DNA of 51,700 nucleotides. It comes from Bacteroidales bacterium. Lineage in GTDB: Bacteria; Bacteroidota; Bacteroidia; Bacteroidales; UBA932. Each line of letters starts with the position of its first letter. The stretch's first letter is position 1. Under the pieces are notes generated by a model that worked only from the letters and a program-made list of their open reading frames with translations, had not been told where the DNA came from and searched no databases. Positions 48,414 through 51,700 of the stretch are shown here, piece after piece. Position numbers and translations under genes: made by a program. Where the stretch lies: assembly GCA_017962375.1 (NCBI GenBank), contig JAGCVJ010000004.1, positions 1-51,700 of the forward strand. The letters run 5' to 3'.

Positions 48414-49544
48414 CTAGTATTCCAGAGCAAGATATCTCAGCAGGAAAACATCATAGACACGGTAAGAGGTTCGGTCTTTGGTTGTTTCCTTGAGAACAAG
48501 CTCTTTTTCGACCAGCGTGTCTAGCATCCGGCGGGCGTTGGTGGCCCCTCCAAGGTTATACTTTGAGAGAAACCTGGCAGAAGTGGGCTGTGTGAGTGTC
48601 TCTTCCTTTGCTATTGCTATCAGCATCTTCCACTGCTGCGGTGTAAGGAACTCGCGGAACTGGGCATAGTTGGCGCTCTCCCCATTCAGGATTTCTCTGC
48701 AAGAAGCCTTTACGTCATCTATAGTTATATCTTTCTGGCGGCGGAAAAGGTGGTTGCAAAGACATTGGGTGTAAAAGGTATGGAGCTTTGTCCAGTCAAG
48801 TACAAAGTCTATTGCTTCCGATGAAATGGACAACCCGTTCTCTTTGAATTTTTCTTTGATGAAGCCGAAATAATTGTCTCGGTCGATCTTGTCTATAGAC
48901 AACGTGGATGTTGAGGAAAAGAACGGACGGTTTGGGCTATGGAACATCTCAGACATCAGTCTCCGCTTGCTGCCACAATATATGAATATGATGTTGTGCA
49001 GATTCTGGATTATGGTCCGGAGCAAAGCCTCCATGTTTTTTTCAGGATATTGGGCGATTTGCTGGAACTCGTCGATGGCAAGAACAATTGGTTTGTTTTG
49101 GGCGTTGAGATAATTCAACAAGTCCTTTAAGGTTGAAACCTTATCATTGTCTGAAGAATAGGCAAAAGAGACCTGAGGTGACCCACTAAGGCCATCGTAA
49201 GAGAATACAGGACGGAGGCTCTTCAGGAAATTGAGGAATTTCTTACCGGCAGATGATTTTTCCGGAAATGTTTCAAGTATGGAAGAAGAAAGTTCTTTGA
49301 CAAAATCCTCTAGAGACAGAGTGGAATAAATATCAACATACAGAGTGTAGTACGGCAAGGATTTCTTTCTGATTTGATCAAATAAATGAAGAATCAACCC
49401 TGTCTTGCCATATTTTCTCGGCGATATAAGAGTGGTGTCCACACCATTGGCAACATTGGACAGAAGATCCTGTGTTTCCGCAAACCTGTCGCAGAAGAAT
49501 TTCTCTGATTTATAACCTTTAATTATGAATGGATTTTCTTTCAT
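48414..49544 (-). CDS. Archaeal-type AAA ATPase with C-terminal winged helix
   Basis: The 376-residue protein has Walker A SPRKYGKTG (41-49), Walker B IVLAIDEFQQIAQYPEKN, an IYCGSKRRLM sensor segment and a C-terminal part that reads as a winged helix (ARFLSKYNLGGATNARRMLD, YRVYDVFLLRYL). This is the archaeal ATPase (MNS-type STAND-like) family that is widespread and often duplicated in Bacteroidota. Function is unknown; it may be a regulator or defence switch. Upstream is TATATTTG at 49562-49569. Confidence 0.85.
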   Translation of the reverse strand: MKENPFIIKGYKSEKFFCDRFAETQDLLSNVANGVDTTLISPRKYGKTGLILHLFDQIRKKSLPYYTLYVDIYSTLSLEDFVKELSSSILETFPEKSSAGKKFLNFLKSLRPVFSYDGLSGSPQVSFAYSSDNDKVSTLKDLLNYLNAQNKPIVLAIDEFQQIAQYPEKNMEALLRTIIQNLHNIIFIYCGSKRRLMSEMFHSPNRPFFSSTSTLSIDKIDRDNYFGFIKEKFKENGLSISSEAIDFVLDWTKLHTFYTQCLCNHLFRRQKDITIDDVKASCREILNGESANYAQFREFLTPQQWKMLIAIAKEETLTQPTSARFLSKYNLGGATNARRMLDTLVEKELVLKETTKDRTSYRVYDVFLLRYLALEY

Positions 49545-49561
49545 AAAACTCTATATTTATG

Positions 49562-49569
49562 CAAATATA
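49562..49569 (-). promoter_or_regulatory. -7 box TATATTTG of the ATPase gene
   Basis: It lies only 17 bases before the ATG, giving an almost leaderless transcript. Confidence 0.5.
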
Positions 49570-49712
49570 CAATTATTTACACAATTATCAAAATTGGGTT
49601 ACCTATTTTAGGTTACCTAATTTAGGCAATGCGGTGGTTTGGGAATGTGGTCTGCCTTCCGCCTATCTGTCGCAAAAACTGAAGCACAGAAGTCTATCAA
49701 CTGTCCTTTCCA

Positions 49713-49816
49713 GACACCTAGGAGAAGGATTTTGCAGTTTTCTCTATCATTTCTTACAGTCTTGATAGAATCCCCAAAACTCCTGAAAAATGGGGGAAAA
49801 CTCCTAATATGTCGCC
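49713..49816. repeat. Dispersed repeat type B, copy 2
   Basis: It aligns with 45607-45723, including CTTGATAGAA at 49761 and a terminal GTCGCC. It lies in the gap between the ATPase gene and the TonB-C-like gene; apart from it and the -7 box at 49562, nothing was seen in 49545-49840. Confidence 0.65.
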
Positions 49817-49840
49817 TGGGTCACCAGTTTTTTCTTATTC

Positions 49841-50812
49841 TTACTCTATCGGGATGTACATTGAAAACCTTCCGGTAGCTTTATAAAGGATGTTATTGCC
49901 ATTTTTGTCCTTGGCAGGAAGGATTCTTGGGAAGTCTTTTATCTTTTGTGTCAGATAACTATCTAGTTCTTCATCCAATCCACGGATTATACTGAATGTG
50001 TTAAGGTATCCGTACATATTGATATAGAACTCAACGTGGAAATAGCCTTTTACAATGTTTCCGGAATAGCCTTCCGGTATTTTAACATTGTCTTTGCACC
50101 ATTCCATAAAGCGTACGCAGAATGCTCTTTCTTGGAATGATAGAACATTGCTAATCGCTTGTAAGAAAATCGTGTCTCTGTTAAGAGAATCCTGAGGGAA
50201 ACACGGCATTAATTTCACCTCGCTGTTAGTCATATCAATTCCTCCTTTGCACTTGAACCTATCTTCCACATCCACGGTGGAGTTCTTTATTGCGAAAAGG
50301 AAATCAGACCGCTTTTTCTCAGGAATCAGGTTTTTATACCTAAAAGCATATTCTCCATCTTTACAGGTTACAATGTCATATTGGTCTGCTATTGTGAGTA
50401 AGCTATCGTTGAGCCTAATGTATCTATAACTGGATTTGAAGTCGTAGAAATTATTAGTGTATGCTATAGGTGTGTCAGCTCTTAACTCTTTCCTTGAATA
50501 ACTACCCCTGAAGACAGGAATAAAAGAAAAGAAAACCTTATCTATATCTTTTCCTCTATAACTATGATAGCAGGTAGAAATGGAGTCTTTGGTTATTCTA
50601 TAAACGATGCAGCTGAAATTGTTGTCCTGTTCCGGATTCTCGGTGTAAAAGTTAAAATGGCTCAAATACCAAGTGCCTTCGACTTTCTCTGCGTCAATGT
50701 TTTCCACCTTGACAGGAGGCAGTTTCCCCCTTTCAGAAAGCTGGGCGTATATGTTTTGCCCTGAAAGAAGCAGAGCACAAACAAGAGTCAGAATAATATA
50801 GATTCGTTTCAT
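49841..50812 (-). CDS. Secreted protein with TonB C-terminal-like domain
   Basis: The 323-residue product has a signal peptide (IILTLVCALLLSGQNIYAQ). Its C-terminal 80 residues follow the TonB-C pattern (GNIVKGYFHVEFYINMYGYL, then SIIRGLDEELDSYLTQKI and FSMYIPIE). The N-terminal 200 residues are unlike known families. It lacks the TM anchor and Pro-rich linker of true TonB, so it may be an energy-transducer-like or scaffold protein. TAAATTTG at 50839-50846 is a likely -7 box. Confidence 0.75.
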   Translation of the reverse strand: MKRIYIILTLVCALLLSGQNIYAQLSERGKLPPVKVENIDAEKVEGTWYLSHFNFYTENPEQDNNFSCIVYRITKDSISTCYHSYRGKDIDKVFFSFIPVFRGSYSRKELRADTPIAYTNNFYDFKSSYRYIRLNDSLLTIADQYDIVTCKDGEYAFRYKNLIPEKKRSDFLFAIKNSTVDVEDRFKCKGGIDMTNSEVKLMPCFPQDSLNRDTIFLQAISNVLSFQERAFCVRFMEWCKDNVKIPEGYSGNIVKGYFHVEFYINMYGYLNTFSIIRGLDEELDSYLTQKIKDFPRILPAKDKNGNNILYKATGRFSMYIPIE

Positions 50813-50838
50813 AATTAACGACTTCTCAAATTTGTTGG

Positions 50839-50864
50839 CAAATTTATGTTTTTTTTTATTTTTG
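50839..50864. promoter_or_regulatory. Divergent -7 boxes of the TonB-C-like and last genes
   Basis: Minus strand TAAATTTG at 50839-50846 and plus strand TATTTTTG at 50857-50864 are 10 bases apart. Confidence 0.5.
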
Positions 50865-50907
50865 CAAATGAAAGGGTCATCTAAACATTAAAATTATAAT
50901 TAGAATT

Positions 50908-51700
50908 ATGAAACGATCATACAAATACTTTTTATCATTGCTGTTTATAATGACGGCCATACCTTTTCTCTGCATTGCCCAGACTCCAAAGAAACTGAAG
51001 AAAGCAGATGTTCTTGTTCGCTCGGACAAGGAGTTTTCAGTATCGGGGAAGAAGGTTTTTATAGTAGCGTATTCACCTTCTAATCTTTCTGAAGAAGAAT
51101 TGTCATACAGAGATGCTCTACTTTCCGGATTCCTGACAAATCAAGGTGCAATTGTAGTTGATAAAGAGAGTGACGCTGAATGCATTGCAATCAGCGTCTT
51201 TAAAGATACTACCTGGACGAATTCCTGGGTGGATATGGATAAGAGCAATAGACTGGTTCTTTCAGAAAACAACAGTTTATACAAAGGCCAGTATTCTGGT
51301 CAAATGATTATCAATGGGGAGAGAGTATCCCCATACCAAACTGTTGAAAAGAAACATGTTTATTCCACCAAGACTTCCAAAGAAGACAGGTTCCGCTATG
51401 ACCACGGCCTCTATATCATTAATCGCGACAGAACGGACGATTCATATCTTTACTATTTCCAGAGTACTATTTTGCAGTCAAAGCCTTGTAGATTCGAGGA
51501 TGTCTTGTCTTTAATGATGTCCGCATCTAAAGACAACTTTGGGAACAATATCGGAGACAAATTCAAGCAGATTAAGGTTAAGAACAGTGACAGCCATTAC
51601 AATTACTATAGCGATGATGTAAGGCAGGAACAACGATGGTTGAGACTTAAGGAAAAGGGAAGGGGCTGGAATCCTGATATGAACAGAAATAATATTCCAG
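50908..51700 (+). CDS. Secreted protein of unknown function (partial, runs off the window)
   Basis: The frame opens at ATG 50908 and stays open to the window edge (264 codons). It begins MKRSYKYFLSLLFIMTAIPF, a signal peptide ending near CIAQ. The mature part has a KKVFIVAYSPSNLSEEELSY segment and a DAECIAISVFKDTTWTNSWV stretch. No domain is recognised. It is divergent from the TonB-C-like gene. Confidence 0.7.
   Translation, partial: MKRSYKYFLSLLFIMTAIPFLCIAQTPKKLKKADVLVRSDKEFSVSGKKVFIVAYSPSNLSEEELSYRDALLSGFLTNQGAIVVDKESDAECIAISVFKDTTWTNSWVDMDKSNRLVLSENNSLYKGQYSGQMIINGERVSPYQTVEKKHVYSTKTSKEDRFRYDHGLYIINRDRTDDSYLYYFQSTILQSKPCRFEDVLSLMMSASKDNFGNNIGDKFKQIKVKNSDSHYNYYSDDVRQEQRWLRLKEKGRGWNPDMNRNNIP

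Overview
The window looks like a chromosome segment of a Bacteroidota (Bacteroidales-type) bacterium. The reasons are the repeated TAnnTTTG -7 promoter boxes, the two-part aspartate carbamoyltransferase pyrBI, the DUF4271-hemD-rnpA-yidD cluster, the DUF2723 giant membrane protein, the fimbrillin/FISUMP-type lipoprotein, a C10 (streptopain-type) protease and the rpsL-rpsG-fusA-rpsJ order. No ribosomal RNA gene and no CRISPR array were found.

Layout. (1) 1-3400: a surface-lipoprotein locus on the minus strand in which a roughly 50-residue acidic peptide gene precedes each lipoprotein gene; this unit occurs twice. (2) 3.5-28.2 kb: dense core genes. These are uvrC; a fused acyltransferase/GNAT lipid enzyme; a SUI1-like factor with DUF4271, hemD and a fused rnpA-yidD; a DUF2723 glycosyltransferase-like protein; an S41 protease with GH3 and LuxE-like acyl-activating proteins; rdgB-recO; a U32 protease-family protein; a YbjQ protein; a polyprenyl synthase; rsgA with a MATE transporter; and pyrB-pyrI, ornithine carbamoyltransferase and carbamate kinase. 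(3) 28.2-30.5 kb: an AT-rich two-gene cassette (C10 protease plus lipoprotein) lying between two 29-bp copies of the 3' end of arcC, so it seems to have been inserted between arcC and its terminator. rocD follows on the other strand, so ornithine carbamoyltransferase, carbamate kinase and ornithine aminotransferase form an ornithine/citrulline-using group next to pyrBI.

(4) 31.95-39.35 kb: a defence island bracketed by a dead IS982-family element and a dead IS3-family element. It holds two AAA ATPases on the minus strand (one with a C-terminal R-x4-H HEPN-like motif, one RloA/AbiLi-like). Divergent to them is a two-gene CBASS-type operon (CD-NTase plus SLATT two-TM effector), followed by an unlisted 43-residue basic peptide. 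The shared intergenic region is full of dyad symmetry. (5) 39.5-41.9 kb: a small CxxC protein and an outer-membrane barrel gene containing a run of 12 G, a likely phase-variation switch.

(6) 41.9-45.4 kb: the str operon, which stops after rpsJ instead of continuing into rplC, then a CAT-anticodon tRNA with an unusual T-loop. (7) 45.5 kb to the end: an AT-rich accessory region downstream of the tRNA, with poorly known secreted and membrane proteins, an ATPase and at least three families of short dispersed repeats. Its last gene runs off the window.

The strongest leads are the arcC-end cassette, the defence island with its possible new two-ATPase module beside CBASS, the acidic-peptide/lipoprotein pairs, the poly-G barrel gene, and histone-H1-like Lys/Ala tails on two unrelated enzymes (HemD and RocD). 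All family names come from reading motifs; no database search was run.
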